Assembly: GCA_003557765.1 (NCBI GenBank)
Contig: PWNO01000012.1
Coordinates: forward strand, 1 to 14,776
Direction: 5' to 3'
From: Bacteroidales bacterium
Lineage (GTDB): Bacteria > Bacteroidota > Bacteroidia > Bacteroidales > UBA7960
DNA: 14,776 bases
Positions 1-7,567 of the stretch are shown here, piece after piece; the first letter of the stretch is position 1, and each line of letters starts with the position of its first letter. A model generated the notes under the pieces. That model saw only the letters and a list, made by a program, of their open reading frames with translations, ran no database searches and was not told the origin of the DNA. Both the position numbers and the translations under genes were made by a program.

Positions 1-13
1 GCACTTAACGGGC

Positions 14-104
14 TATCTGTTTAGAGCAAATACAAGAGCATATCTGTCTTCGTGGGCGCTATGTCTGTCTTCGTAAAGTAATTTATTGTTCCACGTGGAA
101 CAAT
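14..104 (+). repeat. Imperfect direct repeat, copy 1, ending in a parS-like site
   Basis: Copy 1 has TATCTGT at 14 and 41, TGTCTGTCTT at 62, then the palindrome core at 87. Copy 2 (330-423) has the same elements in the same order at nearly the same distances: the last element starts 25 bases before the core in both copies, the second TATCTGT 46 or 47 bases before it. An inverted match of this element (AACAGAT) follows copy 1 at 111-117. The internal repeats suggest a structured partition locus, not a random duplication. Confidence 0.65.
85..104. promoter_or_regulatory. parS: parS-like ParB-binding palindrome, copy 1
   Basis: The 20-base sequence ATTGTTCCACGTGGAACAAT is a perfect palindrome. 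Its 16-base core TGTTCCACGTGGAACA is the chromosomal parS sequence type, differing from the Bacillus form TGTTTCACGTGAAACA by one symmetric base pair and nearly identical to the Pseudomonas form. ParB loads at such sites and spreads, and it guides origin segregation with ParA and SMC. An identical palindrome lies 319 bases to the right. No parA or parB is in the window, so the assignment rests on the exact motif, its duplication and the nearby mnmG. Confidence 0.85.
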
Positions 105-329
105 GGGGTTAACAGATCGGGGTGTTTATTTACACGTCCCATTATATTGATCAATTGATGCGTCTGTTAAAGTCTTCCGCCTGTTAACCAGTGTGTCACC
201 GGAGGAGTAAAGGACCGGCAATTTTCATGAAAAATCAGGCATAAATCAACTTGCCTCTTCTCCTTTTAATGGCCATTAATACAGCAGAAAAACATTCTTC
301 CATAACGCTTGTTCAGGCTCTGGAGCGGT

Positions 330-423
330 TATCTGTTTGAATTACAAACAAGCGTGTTTATCTGTCATCATGGAGCGTTATGTTTGTCTTTTTTGAATTA
401 TTAATTGTTCCACGTGGAACAAT
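330..423 (+). repeat. Imperfect direct repeat, copy 2, ending in a parS-like site
   Basis: This is the second copy of the segment at 14-104, with TATCTGT at 330 and 359, TGTTTGTCTT at 381 and the palindrome core at 406. It is three bases longer than copy 1 between the first element and the core. The parts between the shared elements are much diverged, while the palindrome is identical, as expected if only certain words are under selection. Confidence 0.65.
404..423. promoter_or_regulatory. parS: parS-like ParB-binding palindrome, copy 2
   Basis: This is the same 20-base perfect palindrome as at 85-104, with no base difference. Flanking bases diverge on the right but resemble those of copy 1 on the left, so the pair probably arose by duplication of a longer segment while the ParB box stayed fixed. 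Two identical 20-bp palindromes within 340 bases are very unlikely by chance, which makes this a strong call as a protein-binding site. The name parS is from the known motif. Confidence 0.85.
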
Positions 424-446
424 AAAATAATGGCGTTTATTTCAGC

Positions 447-470
447 CAATAAAGCTGGTACGCTTTATTG
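447..470. repeat. 9-bp perfect inverted repeat beside parS copy 2
   Basis: CAATAAAGC (447-455) and GCTTTATTG (462-470) are exact reverse complements separated by the six bases TGGTAC. No T-run follows on either strand, so a terminator is unlikely. It lies 23 bases right of the second parS-like site and could be an operator or a structural part of the partition locus; its function is not known. Confidence 0.5.
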
Positions 471-758
471 CGTTCTACGTGAATCAGGTGATTTAATTAA
501 AGGGTCACTCTAACTGGTTGTTAACACAAGGGCTTTCCAAAAAGCAAAAAATTCGCCAACGTCGGACTATCCGTCACCAAAGGAGGTGGCTCTTACCTTG
601 GTTTTTACTCCGCGACACGATTTTTTCCGCGAAACAGGTCTGCGGGCAAAGCCCCGACAGCACATCAGCGCGCATAAAGGACCTGGGTTGTCAAGTTAAA
701 TCAAATTAGTGCGTTTCTGTGCTTCACTTTGTGCTTGTCTTTTCAAAAAACCATCATC

Positions 759-2642
759 CTATCTGCCGAGGTATACGAGAAGCACGGATATATCCGAAGG
801 GTTAATACCGGAAATCCTCGAGGCTTGCCCCACTGTGTCGGGTTTCACGGCGTTTAGTTTCTCCCTTGCTTCATTGCTCAGACCAGGAACTTTGTTGTAG
901 TCTATGCCGGCAGATATTCTTACTTCCTCCAGTCGGAGTATCTTATCAGCCAGCTCTCTCTCCTTTTCAAGATACCCTTTGTACTTCATCTCGATCTCGG
1001 CTGCCTGTATAATGTCTTCCTTGTCTGGGTGGTTCGTTATTACTTCATCTTCCCAGAGGGTTTCTAAGTCCTCCATCTGCGCAACCATCCTTTTCAGGCT
1101 AATCTGCGGTCGCAAAACCAGTTGTGCATATCGTGCTTTTCTTAGCAGTGGCGTAGTGCCAGCGTTCTCAAGAAAAGGGTTAACTGCATTGGGCTCAGCG
1201 TTATTGTTTTCTAAAAATTGGTGAATGTGTTTGATGGCCTTTCGTTTCAGTTGTAGTCTTTCCATTCTTTCATTTCCGGCCAATCCAATTGCATGACCTA
1301 CAGGCGTTAGGCGCTGATCCGCATTGTCTTGTCGAAGCAGGATGCGAAATTCTGCTCTGCTGGTAAACATCCGGTATGGCTCTTTGGTTCCTTTGGTTAC
1401 AAGGTCGTCTATAAGCACACCAATATACGCTTCTGCGCGCTGCAAAACAAGCGGTTCCTCTCCTTTCATTTTGCGATGCGCGTTTATTCCAGCCATCAGC
1501 CCCTGGCAGGCAGCCTCTTCATATCCGGTGGTTCCATTTACCTGCCCGGCGAAAAACAATCCATCTGCTATCTTAGATTCCAGTGTTTTTTTTAACTGTG
1601 TTGGAGGGAAAAAATCATATTCAATGGCATAACCTGGTCGTACAATCCGCGCATTTTCAAATCCTGGAATACATTTCAGTGCCGCTAACTGAATGTGCAA
1701 CGGCAAGCTGGAAGAAAATCCATTCACATAATATTCATGCGTCATTCGTCCCTCTGGCTCTACAAATAGCTGATGCCTGTCGCGTGAAGCAAACCGCTCT
1801 ATTTTATCTTCGATGGATGGGCAGTACCTTGGACCACTTCCTTTAATTCGGCCTTCAAATAAAGGCGAGTGTTCAAACCCCTTGCGCAAAATATTGTGCA
1901 CTTCCTGGTTTGTATATGTAAGGTAACAACTAAGCTGGTCACGTAATGGCGGTGTATCTAAAAAAGAAAACTTACCTGGATCAGCATCTCCCCTTTGTTC
2001 TGTCATTTTTGCAAAATCAATGCTTCTTCCATCTACTCGTACAGGGGTGCCCGTTTTTAAACTGTCTTTTTCAATGCCTAAACCTGTAATGCTTGACGTT
2101 AATTCGGTAACACTTTGCTCTCCAAGTCTTCCTCCTTCATAATTTTGCCGGCCAATATGAATGCGGCCATTGAGAAAAGTGCCGCTGGTAATGATTACAT
2201 AGTTAGCCGATATTGGTCCGGCTATGTGTGTATGCACACCACATATCCCCTTATCGTCAGTAATAAGATTTGTAACCGTGTCTTGCCAGATATCAAGACC
2301 AGGAGTGTTCTGCAATACGCTTTGCCATTTTAGCGCAAATGCATGTCTGTCGTTTTGAGATCGTGGCGACCACATCGCTGGGCCCTTGCTCAGGTTGAGC
2401 ATCCTGAACTGAATCATGGTATGGTCCGTTACGATGCCTGTCATGCCCCCAAGTGCGTCTATCTCTCTAACAATCTGCCCTTTTGCAATGCCTCCCATAG
2501 CGGGGTTGCAAGACATTTGCGCAATTGTCGACATATTCATCGTAATGAGAAGCACACGCGAGCCCAATTTGGCTGCGGCTGTCGCAGCTTCGCATCCGGC
2601 ATGGCCACCTCCTACGACAATGATATCGTAAGATTCATTCAT
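759..2642 (-). CDS. mnmG: tRNA uridine-5-carboxymethylaminomethyl synthesis enzyme MnmG (GidA)
   Basis: MnmG works with MnmE to add the carboxymethylaminomethyl group to wobble uridine 34 of certain tRNAs, using FAD and a folate one-carbon donor in the cytoplasm. The 627-residue protein is full length. The FAD-binding G-x-G-x-x-G lies at residues 11-16 ([10 protein letters not shown]). Both cysteines important in the family are present, in SCNPAMGG (Cys45) and [11 protein letters not shown] (Cys274). [16 protein letters not shown] follows in the third quarter, and the end VLLVYLGR is family-typical. I chose the ATG at 2642 because it places the FAD motif at the usual distance and leaves 8 bases after ybeY; an in-frame start at 2678 would overlap ybeY. 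It is the last gene of a leftward block. mnmG is often origin-linked in bacteria, which fits the parS-like sites just downstream. Confidence 0.97.
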   Translation of the reverse strand: MNESYDIIVVGGGHAGCEAATAAAKLGSRVLLITMNMSTIAQMSCNPAMGGIAKGQIVREIDALGGMTGIVTDHTMIQFRMLNLSKGPAMWSPRSQNDRHAFALKWQSVLQNTPGLDIWQDTVTNLITDDKGICGVHTHIAGPISANYVIITSGTFLNGRIHIGRQNYEGGRLGEQSVTELTSSITGLGIEKDSLKTGTPVRVDGRSIDFAKMTEQRGDADPGKFSFLDTPPLRDQLSCYLTYTNQEVHNILRKGFEHSPLFEGRIKGSGPRYCPSIEDKIERFASRDRHQLFVEPEGRMTHEYYVNGFSSSLPLHIQLAALKCIPGFENARIVRPGYAIEYDFFPPTQLKKTLESKIADGLFFAGQVNGTTGYEEAACQGLMAGINAHRKMKGEEPLVLQRAEAYIGVLIDDLVTKGTKEPYRMFTSRAEFRILLRQDNADQRLTPVGHAIGLAGNERMERLQLKRKAIKHIHQFLENNNAEPNAVNPFLENAGTTPLLRKARYAQLVLRPQISLKRMVAQMEDLETLWEDEVITNHPDKEDIIQAAEIEMKYKGYLEKERELADKILRLEEVRISAGIDYNKVPGLSNEAREKLNAVKPDTVGQASRISGINPSDISVLLVYLGR

Positions 2643-2650
2643 TGTGATAG

Positions 2651-3124
2651 TTAGATTTGTTGCCGTAAAGATAGGCAATAATTCTCTTTACGGCGCATCA
2701 CAGCCTGGTCTTCAGGCTTCTGATCAGTATATCCCATTAGGTGCAGCACACCATGTATAATCACTCTGCGCAATTCCTGAAGAATATCCTCTTGTAGCGC
2801 ATGCGCATTGTCTACAACACGCTCATAACTGATAAAGATATCTCCGGAAATCAGGTTTTTGGTTTCGGTATAATCAAAGGTGATTACATCTGTATAGTCG
2901 TGGTGATCGAGATATTGTTTGTTCATTTCATATAAATATTCATCCCTGCAAAAAATGATCTGCAAACCGCCAGGCTGCAACCCTTCACTGTCCATGCATA
3001 TCTTAATCCAGGACCTTTCCTCTTCTTCATTAAATCCAGGTATGCAAATGTCTTCATAATGAAACAGTATCTCCTGCTCTTCAGGCAGTCCTTCTTCCGG
3101 ATGTTTTATGAATTTCACAGGCAT
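2651..3124 (-). CDS. ybeY: Endoribonuclease YbeY, rRNA maturation factor
   Basis: YbeY is a small metal-dependent endoribonuclease involved in 3' processing of 16S rRNA and ribosome quality control. The 157-residue product has the family signature [11 protein letters not shown], with His124 and His128, plus the upstream segments TDVITFDY (78-85) and GDIFIS (94-99). In the Escherichia coli protein the third zinc ligand, six residues after the second one, is His; here that place is Asp134, which can also bind metal. The stop lies 8 bases before the mnmG start, so the two are almost certainly co-transcribed. A 176-base gap separates it from the gene upstream, leaving room for an internal promoter, though I see no clear TAnnTTTG box there. 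Confidence 0.95.
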   Translation of the reverse strand: MPVKFIKHPEEGLPEEQEILFHYEDICIPGFNEEEERSWIKICMDSEGLQPGGLQIIFCRDEYLYEMNKQYLDHHDYTDVITFDYTETKNLISGDIFISYERVVDNAHALQEDILQELRRVIIHGVLHLMGYTDQKPEDQAVMRRKENYCLSLRQQI

Positions 3125-3220
3125 GTAATGTATTAAACTATTCTATAAGAAATATCAGGGTTGTAATAACAGCCATAGTAGCGCGTTATGGTTGCTACAT
3201 ATTGATTGCTGACTGGTTAC

Positions 3221-3250
3221 TCTCTCGCACAACGTTTTTTCTCTCGCACA
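3221..3250. repeat. 11-bp direct repeat between ybeY and the RsbW-like gene
   Basis: TCTCTCGCACA occurs at 3221-3231 and again at 3240-3250, a 19-base period or roughly two helical turns, so both would face the same side of the helix. It lies about 100 bases upstream of the ybeY start, where a regulator of the ybeY-mnmG pair could bind. It could also be a remnant of an intergenic repeat. No function is shown by the sequence. Confidence 0.4.
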
Positions 3251-3300
3251 GCTTTTCATGTTTATGCTGCGATCAAATTAGGGCGTGAGTTATAGTCTCC

Positions 3301-3831
3301 TTATTGTTGCTGGTGCGTTTTTGTTTTCCTGAGCAAGCGCTCATAATAGTTGTGCAGCAATTGTGTGCGCTGCATGGCGAGCATGTCGTTGATGCCTGTA
3401 ATATAAAAATAAATGTCAACGGTCTCTGTCTCTGAATCGAACAGCATATTGTCCGATAAAAGACTCATTATCATAAGTTTATTGTCTGTCTCATCAAGCT
3501 CCTGCAATAGTTCACGTTCTTCCTTTTTATTCTCCCCCAGGCTTTTTACTTTCTGGTGTTTTGCCGCAATGTGAAGGAAGTCTTCGTCGAGGTGTACAGA
3601 AAACATCACCCCTGATGGCCTTGATTGGAAGCGTATGTTAAGGTCTTTTGGTTGCCGGCTGATTTCAGTGATCAGCTCATAAGCTGAAGTCAAGGTGGTG
3701 ACCACATTGCCATAATAATCATCATAAATATGAAAGTCATCACATATCTTATCCAGAAAGGATTCCAGTTCGTTGATGTGCTCCAGGCCTGTACGGATAG
3801 TTAGTTGGCGACGGCGGTAATTTTGCTTCAT
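3301..3831 (-). CDS. Degenerate RsbW/SpoIIAB-like (GHKL-fold) protein
   Basis: The 176-residue product resembles in length and layout the small ATP-binding anti-sigma-kinase-like proteins that I recall lying between a DUF4175 gene and ybeY in Bacteroidota. The segment YGNVVTTLTSAYELITEI (40-57) aligns with the usual N-box helix, but the catalytic Glu and the Mg-binding Asn expected there are not in place. I also see no D-x-G-x-G motif or glycine-rich lid; residues 98-117 are charged. A final beta-like stretch (ETVDIYFYITG) and a basic C-terminal tail follow. The fold assignment is therefore by context and pattern, and ATP binding is doubtful. The start follows the DUF4175 stop by a single base (TGATATG), pointing to translational coupling. 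It could be a pseudo-kinase that has kept only a binding role. Confidence 0.6.
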   Translation of the reverse strand: MKQNYRRRQLTIRTGLEHINELESFLDKICDDFHIYDDYYGNVVTTLTSAYELITEISRQPKDLNIRFQSRPSGVMFSVHLDEDFLHIAAKHQKVKSLGENKKEERELLQELDETDNKLMIMSLLSDNMLFDSETETVDIYFYITGINDMLAMQRTQLLHNYYERLLRKTKTHQQQ

Positions 3832-3832
3832 A

Positions 3833-6800
3833 TCAATCTATATGTAAGAAATACTGTTCCACAAGTGAGCGATAAAATGGACGTAATCCCGGGGGCAGGC
3901 TGCGTAGCATCTCTACTTCCCTTTCTCTTATCCTATTATACTCAAAAAAGTCCTCAGGGTTACTGATTTCCCAATCTTCTGCTGTAGTTCCTTCCCGCCG
4001 GTCTTCTGTCTCCTGCTGTTTTTCAGCACGTTCATGCTCGAGCAATCGAGTTAAAATTCTTTCCTGGCGCTCTATCGTCTCTATCGATAACTCTTTACGA
4101 AGCATGTCCAACTCAGACTTTTCCATTTCCATTTGCAGATCCAGGAGTTCTTCCGTGCCCTCCTCTCCCTGACTCCTCATCTCATCAGCAAGCTCTCTGA
4201 GTTTGTTGCGAATGGCCCCTTGTTCTGCGGCCATTCGCGCCATTTGTTCACTTAGACTCATCTCTTGTTCACCTGTTTCGCCTGGCATGGGCTCAAAGCC
4301 CTCCTGCATTTGTTCAAGCATTTGATTCAGCTGTTCCTGCATCTCACGCAAATTCTGAAAAGATTGTCCTTCTCCTGGTGCTGTTTCGTCACCCATCCCC
4401 TCTCCCATTGCCATTTGTTGTTGAATATTCTGAAGGCTTTCATTAAGAAGCAATGCCAGGTTGTTGATGTGTGTCATCACATACTGCTGACGGCTGGAGC
4501 TATGATGTCTGCGACGGTTGATCATGTGGTCTATGGCCTCGCGCATTTGGTGGTTGATCTCGGCAACCTCACGCGTAACAAAAGGCTGAATTGCTATTTG
4601 ACGTTTGCTCAGGGCAATCAGGCTATCGTTTATCATCTCCATGTCGCTTTCAATTTTCCGTTGCTCCCTGATCAGGTCCGGATAGCTTGGATCATTCACA
4701 TTGGCCTGGCGCGTCTCCAACATCAGGTCTTCCTGCGCAAAACTTGAGCGCAAAAGGTTTTCAAGAATCATTCGTATGGCTCGTGCGTCTTCTGCAAGAT
4801 GCTGCTGAAACATCTCTTCCTGCATCTGCATCAGGGTATTTCCCAGGTCCTGCATCTTTCCGCCAGCATCCTGTTGATGAGGCATGGCCTGTTCCATATT
4901 GTCCTGCTTCATCTGTTCAAGTGCATCCTGCAGGTCCTCAGAAATAGCATCTTCCTGCTCTCGTGTATCCAGCATCTCTTTTGGCCGACTTAGCTTCTCA
5001 TTGGTTTCCCTGAACTCCTCCAGCATGTCTTTAATCTGCTCATACGCCTCATTTAGCTGCTCCTGTGCTTCACTGATTTCTTCCTGATCACCTCCTGCAG
5101 CGGTTTCTTCCTGAAGCGCATGCTGTTCTTCAGACAGCTGCCTCAGTCTGTTAATACTTTCTTCAAGCAACCGCTCCATGGCAAACTGGAGAAACATCTC
5201 TAATGTCCGATCCATGCGCATTTCCAGGTCTCTGAACTCAAAGTCCATCTGATCCAGGTGCTCATACATCTCATCCCTGCTCATCTGATCAAGGCCTTCC
5301 CTGAGTTTTTCAAACAGCTCCTTTAGCTCATCCGACATCACCTCATCAAACAGCTTCTGTAACTCTTCTTGTTTCTCCTGTATCCGTTCACTGCTCTCCA
5401 TAAACTGTTCAGTACGGGTCTCGGTGTCCTTCTTCAGGTCTGACAACTCCTGTAGTTGCTTCTCCATCTCTTCTTTCTTTTCCAGCAGTTGTTCCATCGT
5501 TTCCCTTTCTTCCCATCCGATACGTTCAGCATCAAGCAATGATTTACGCAGTTCGTCGATCTGATCCCGTGCTTGTCTTACCTCCCCGGAGCCATCCTCA
5601 AGACCTTTTTCTATACGTTCTTCCCCTTCTCTGCGCTCTGCCAGGATCTCTTCCTCAGTAGGAATATAATGGCTGAAGATTCTGCTTTTCGTTTGTTTGG
5701 GCCCTTTTAGGGGGTCATTGTCATACACGGTAAAATAGATTTCTATGGTTTCACCGGGTTGAACGTAAATGCTTTGAAGGTCAAAATGGTGGTAAAAGGT
5801 TTGGTTTCGCAGATAGGGATCGATGTCCATGGCTTCAGTAAAAAAGTCGACATCCGCGTCCCTGTTTACCTGTGCCGGATCCATAACCCTGTAATGGAAG
5901 TCGAGGCCTGTAAACCCAAAGTCATCCTCAATGGTGCCACGGAAGAAAAGATGTGCAAGCAGCACGTCATCGCGGTGTTCCTCGACGGCAATGCGAGGAA
6001 ATTCGTCTCTTATCATCTGTACATGATATGTAATGCTGTCACCATGACCGTGTTCCTCATCGTAAGCGATAACCTGGTAGTCAAAGGAGTTGTCAATAGT
6101 ATGCTGCACCCGGTGTTGACCGGCGCTGACGTTTTCCGTCACAAGGTGATCACCTTCTATGACAAACTTTACGCTGGCCGACGGATTTGTAAAAAATGTC
6201 CAGGTCACCTCAGCATGTTGGATGACCGAAAGATCACCCATGTTGGTATATTCATCATCAGAAATACCAGTATAATCAGGATAGTCGACGTGGATATGGA
6301 AATGTGTAAAGCTGGCTCTTTCCGCGACATCAATATGATAGGGGCCAAAGGTAAACCCCTGGGCTTCCACATAAAACTGTTTATCCTGCTGGATGTTTCT
6401 TATCTGATGGGTAAACAGGTCGCTTCCAGATCGATGAAAACGGTATCTCGTGTTATTAAAAACGATATAGGCCTCGGAGGGCATTACCTGGCCGGATGCT
6501 TGCATAATGACTTCCAGATCGTCATTTCGAAAAGCTTGCGATGCAGACTGCATGTCAAACGTAAATGGTCTTGGCCGTTCAAAGGCTAAGTCGTACCGGA
6601 CAATGCGATGGGCTGGCTCAAGCAAGGTAGCTGGCTGCATAAGATATACCCCTGCAATGATGATCAACGGAACCAGTACATAAGGGATGAAGCGGAGATT
6701 CCCGTGCAGGGGTATGGCCTTATGGAAAGGAATGATGCTGGTCTGTCTGGCCTTTTGATCGATGCCGGCCATAATGATTTCTGCGTTCGCAGGATTCTTA

Positions 6801-7162
6801 TCAAGATATTCCTTTAGTTGGATGACATTGGTGATCTTGTCATGTATTTCATCTGGATAATATTTGCCAAGCAGGCGAGCTGCCTGTGCCGGGCTTATGC
6901 GTTTGCCGATGCGGATCATCCCAAGAAGCGGCAGGATCACAAACTTGATCAGTACGAATCCGTTAAAGATGATGAATGCATAGAAAAGGGAAAAACGTAC
7001 GCTGGTGGGGAAGTAGCCGAAATATTCCAGGGCAATGAACAGGAGCGACAGGATGAACAATGAAGCACCAAAGAGAATCAGTCCTTTCAGGAGCTGATTC
7101 GCATAGAACCTGCGGATGAACCGGTCTATTTTCCTTAAGAGTATATGCAGTGTGTCAGACAT
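3833..7162 (-). CDS. DUF4175-family membrane-anchored coiled-coil protein
   Basis: This 1109-residue protein matches the large DUF4175 proteins of Bacteroidota, whose function is unknown. Three hydrophobic segments (about 25-46, 57-80 and 157-175) anchor the N-terminal part. A region of about 330 residues with beta-like character follows. From about residue 520 to 1070 the chain is very rich in Glu, Gln, Met, Leu and Arg with almost no Gly or Pro, consistent with long coiled coils. The C-terminus ends in a compact motif around LPPGLRPFYRSLVEQYF. I use the ATG at 7162; a TTG two codons earlier (7168) is possible. It is first in the leftward block ending with mnmG. A weak promoter-like TAATTTTA lies on this strand at 7190-7197, without a well-spaced TTTG. 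A role in cell-envelope organisation would be a guess. Confidence 0.85.
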   Translation of the reverse strand: MSDTLHILLRKIDRFIRRFYANQLLKGLILFGASLFILSLLFIALEYFGYFPTSVRFSLFYAFIIFNGFVLIKFVILPLLGMIRIGKRISPAQAARLLGKYYPDEIHDKITNVIQLKEYLDKNPANAEIIMAGIDQKARQTSIIPFHKAIPLHGNLRFIPYVLVPLIIIAGVYLMQPATLLEPAHRIVRYDLAFERPRPFTFDMQSASQAFRNDDLEVIMQASGQVMPSEAYIVFNNTRYRFHRSGSDLFTHQIRNIQQDKQFYVEAQGFTFGPYHIDVAERASFTHFHIHVDYPDYTGISDDEYTNMGDLSVIQHAEVTWTFFTNPSASVKFVIEGDHLVTENVSAGQHRVQHTIDNSFDYQVIAYDEEHGHGDSITYHVQMIRDEFPRIAVEEHRDDVLLAHLFFRGTIEDDFGFTGLDFHYRVMDPAQVNRDADVDFFTEAMDIDPYLRNQTFYHHFDLQSIYVQPGETIEIYFTVYDNDPLKGPKQTKSRIFSHYIPTEEEILAERREGEERIEKGLEDGSGEVRQARDQIDELRKSLLDAERIGWEERETMEQLLEKKEEMEKQLQELSDLKKDTETRTEQFMESSERIQEKQEELQKLFDEVMSDELKELFEKLREGLDQMSRDEMYEHLDQMDFEFRDLEMRMDRTLEMFLQFAMERLLEESINRLRQLSEEQHALQEETAAGGDQEEISEAQEQLNEAYEQIKDMLEEFRETNEKLSRPKEMLDTREQEDAISEDLQDALEQMKQDNMEQAMPHQQDAGGKMQDLGNTLMQMQEEMFQQHLAEDARAIRMILENLLRSSFAQEDLMLETRQANVNDPSYPDLIREQRKIESDMEMINDSLIALSKRQIAIQPFVTREVAEINHQMREAIDHMINRRRHHSSSRQQYVMTHINNLALLLNESLQNIQQQMAMGEGMGDETAPGEGQSFQNLREMQEQLNQMLEQMQEGFEPMPGETGEQEMSLSEQMARMAAEQGAIRNKLRELADEMRSQGEEGTEELLDLQMEMEKSELDMLRKELSIETIERQERILTRLLEHERAEKQQETEDRREGTTAEDWEISNPEDFFEYNRIREREVEMLRSLPPGLRPFYRSLVEQYFLHID

Positions 7163-7359
7163 ATTCAAATGTTGAATGGTATTAACCTGTAAAATTACGA
7201 ATTTTCAGAGGCATTTGTTGCACAAAAAAGTTTAAATCCATATCGGGACAGTCGGTTTTAATGGTTTGTTGGTCAGCTTTTGGGCAGGAATCGGTTTGCG
7301 GTCGTATGGAGGTTTTAGCGGACCTGGCTAGGATGGCGGCGTGGTGGTTGATGGTTTCT

Positions 7360-7388
7360 CGCAGAGTAACGCAGAGGTTTTCGCAGAG
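7360..7388 (+). repeat. Three CGCAGAG words, short intergenic repeat
   Basis: CGCAGAG occurs at 7360-7366, 7370-7376 and 7382-7388, with 10- and 12-base steps. Arrays of this kind of word turn up between genes in environmental bacterial genomes, as far as I recall, without a known function. It does not look like a CRISPR array because the spacers are only 3-5 bases. Confidence 0.5.
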
Positions 7389-7430
7389 GATGGTTTTTTG
7401 CTTCCTTCAGGCACAACACACCGCATCCCC

Positions 7431-7500
7431 CGACTTTTCGACCTTTCGACTTTTTGACTGTTAGACATTTTGTCCTTTCGTCGTTTCGGCTTTTTGTCAC
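7431..7500 (+). repeat. Degenerate 8-base-period array upstream of rnr
   Basis: About eight units of the type CGACTTTT follow each other: cgactttt, cgaccttt, cgacttttt, gactgtta, gacatttt, gtcctttc, gtcgtttc, ggcttttt, then gtcac. Most units start with a G-A/T-C-like triplet and continue with pyrimidines. The array ends exactly at the promoter-like TACCTTTG box at 7501, so its last units lie where the upstream promoter element would be. Confidence 0.55.
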
Positions 7501-7508
7501 TACCTTTG
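7476..7508 (+). promoter_or_regulatory. Candidate Bacteroidota-type promoter for rnr
   Basis: TACCTTTG at 7501-7508 fits the -7 consensus TAnnTTTG exactly. The best -33 element is TTTC at 7476-7479, one base off TTTG, with a 21-base spacer. The start of transcription would fall near 7513, giving a leader of about 55 bases before the rnr ATG at 7568. The -7 match is good; the -33 match is imperfect. Confidence 0.5.
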
Positions 7509-7567
7509 TTTACCATTGAAATCGAGCAAGTGCTTTACAACCATCCATAACCAATTACATTCATCCC

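Larger units (their letters stand above)
1..758. other. Gene-free region carrying two parS-like sites
   Basis: I find no convincing gene here. The few short open frames use TTG-type or context-poor starts and match no protein I recognise. The stretch holds two perfect ParB-box palindromes (85-104, 404-423), an imperfect direct duplication that contains them, a 9-bp inverted repeat (447-470) and a decayed palindrome-like site (471-486). It lies downstream of the leftward mnmG stop. I see no DnaA boxes in it and no tRNA, tmRNA or SRP RNA shape. Its likely role is chromosome segregation, inferred from the palindromes. Confidence 0.6.
7163..7567. other. Divergent spacer between DUF4175 gene and rnr, with short-period repeats
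   Basis: This 405-base stretch lies between divergently transcribed genes and should carry promoters for both. I find no credible gene in it. It contains three CGCAGAG words at 7360-7388 and an 8-base-period array at 7431-7500 that runs into the rnr promoter. The middle (about 7240-7350) is G/T-rich on the plus strand with no feature I can name. Confidence 0.55.

Noticed and set aside
518..709. Short basic open frame of 63 codons on the plus strand
   Set aside because: It starts with TTG, has no ribosome-binding site, matches no family I know and its composition looks random.
5759..6589. 276-codon open frame on the plus strand inside the DUF4175 gene
   Set aside because: It is antisense to a clearly coding, family-recognisable gene and its residues show no domain; it is a by-product of codon use on the other strand.
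7360..7500. Possible CRISPR array
   Set aside because: Repeat words are only 7-8 bases and spacers 0-5 bases, with no cas genes; these are short-period intergenic repeats.
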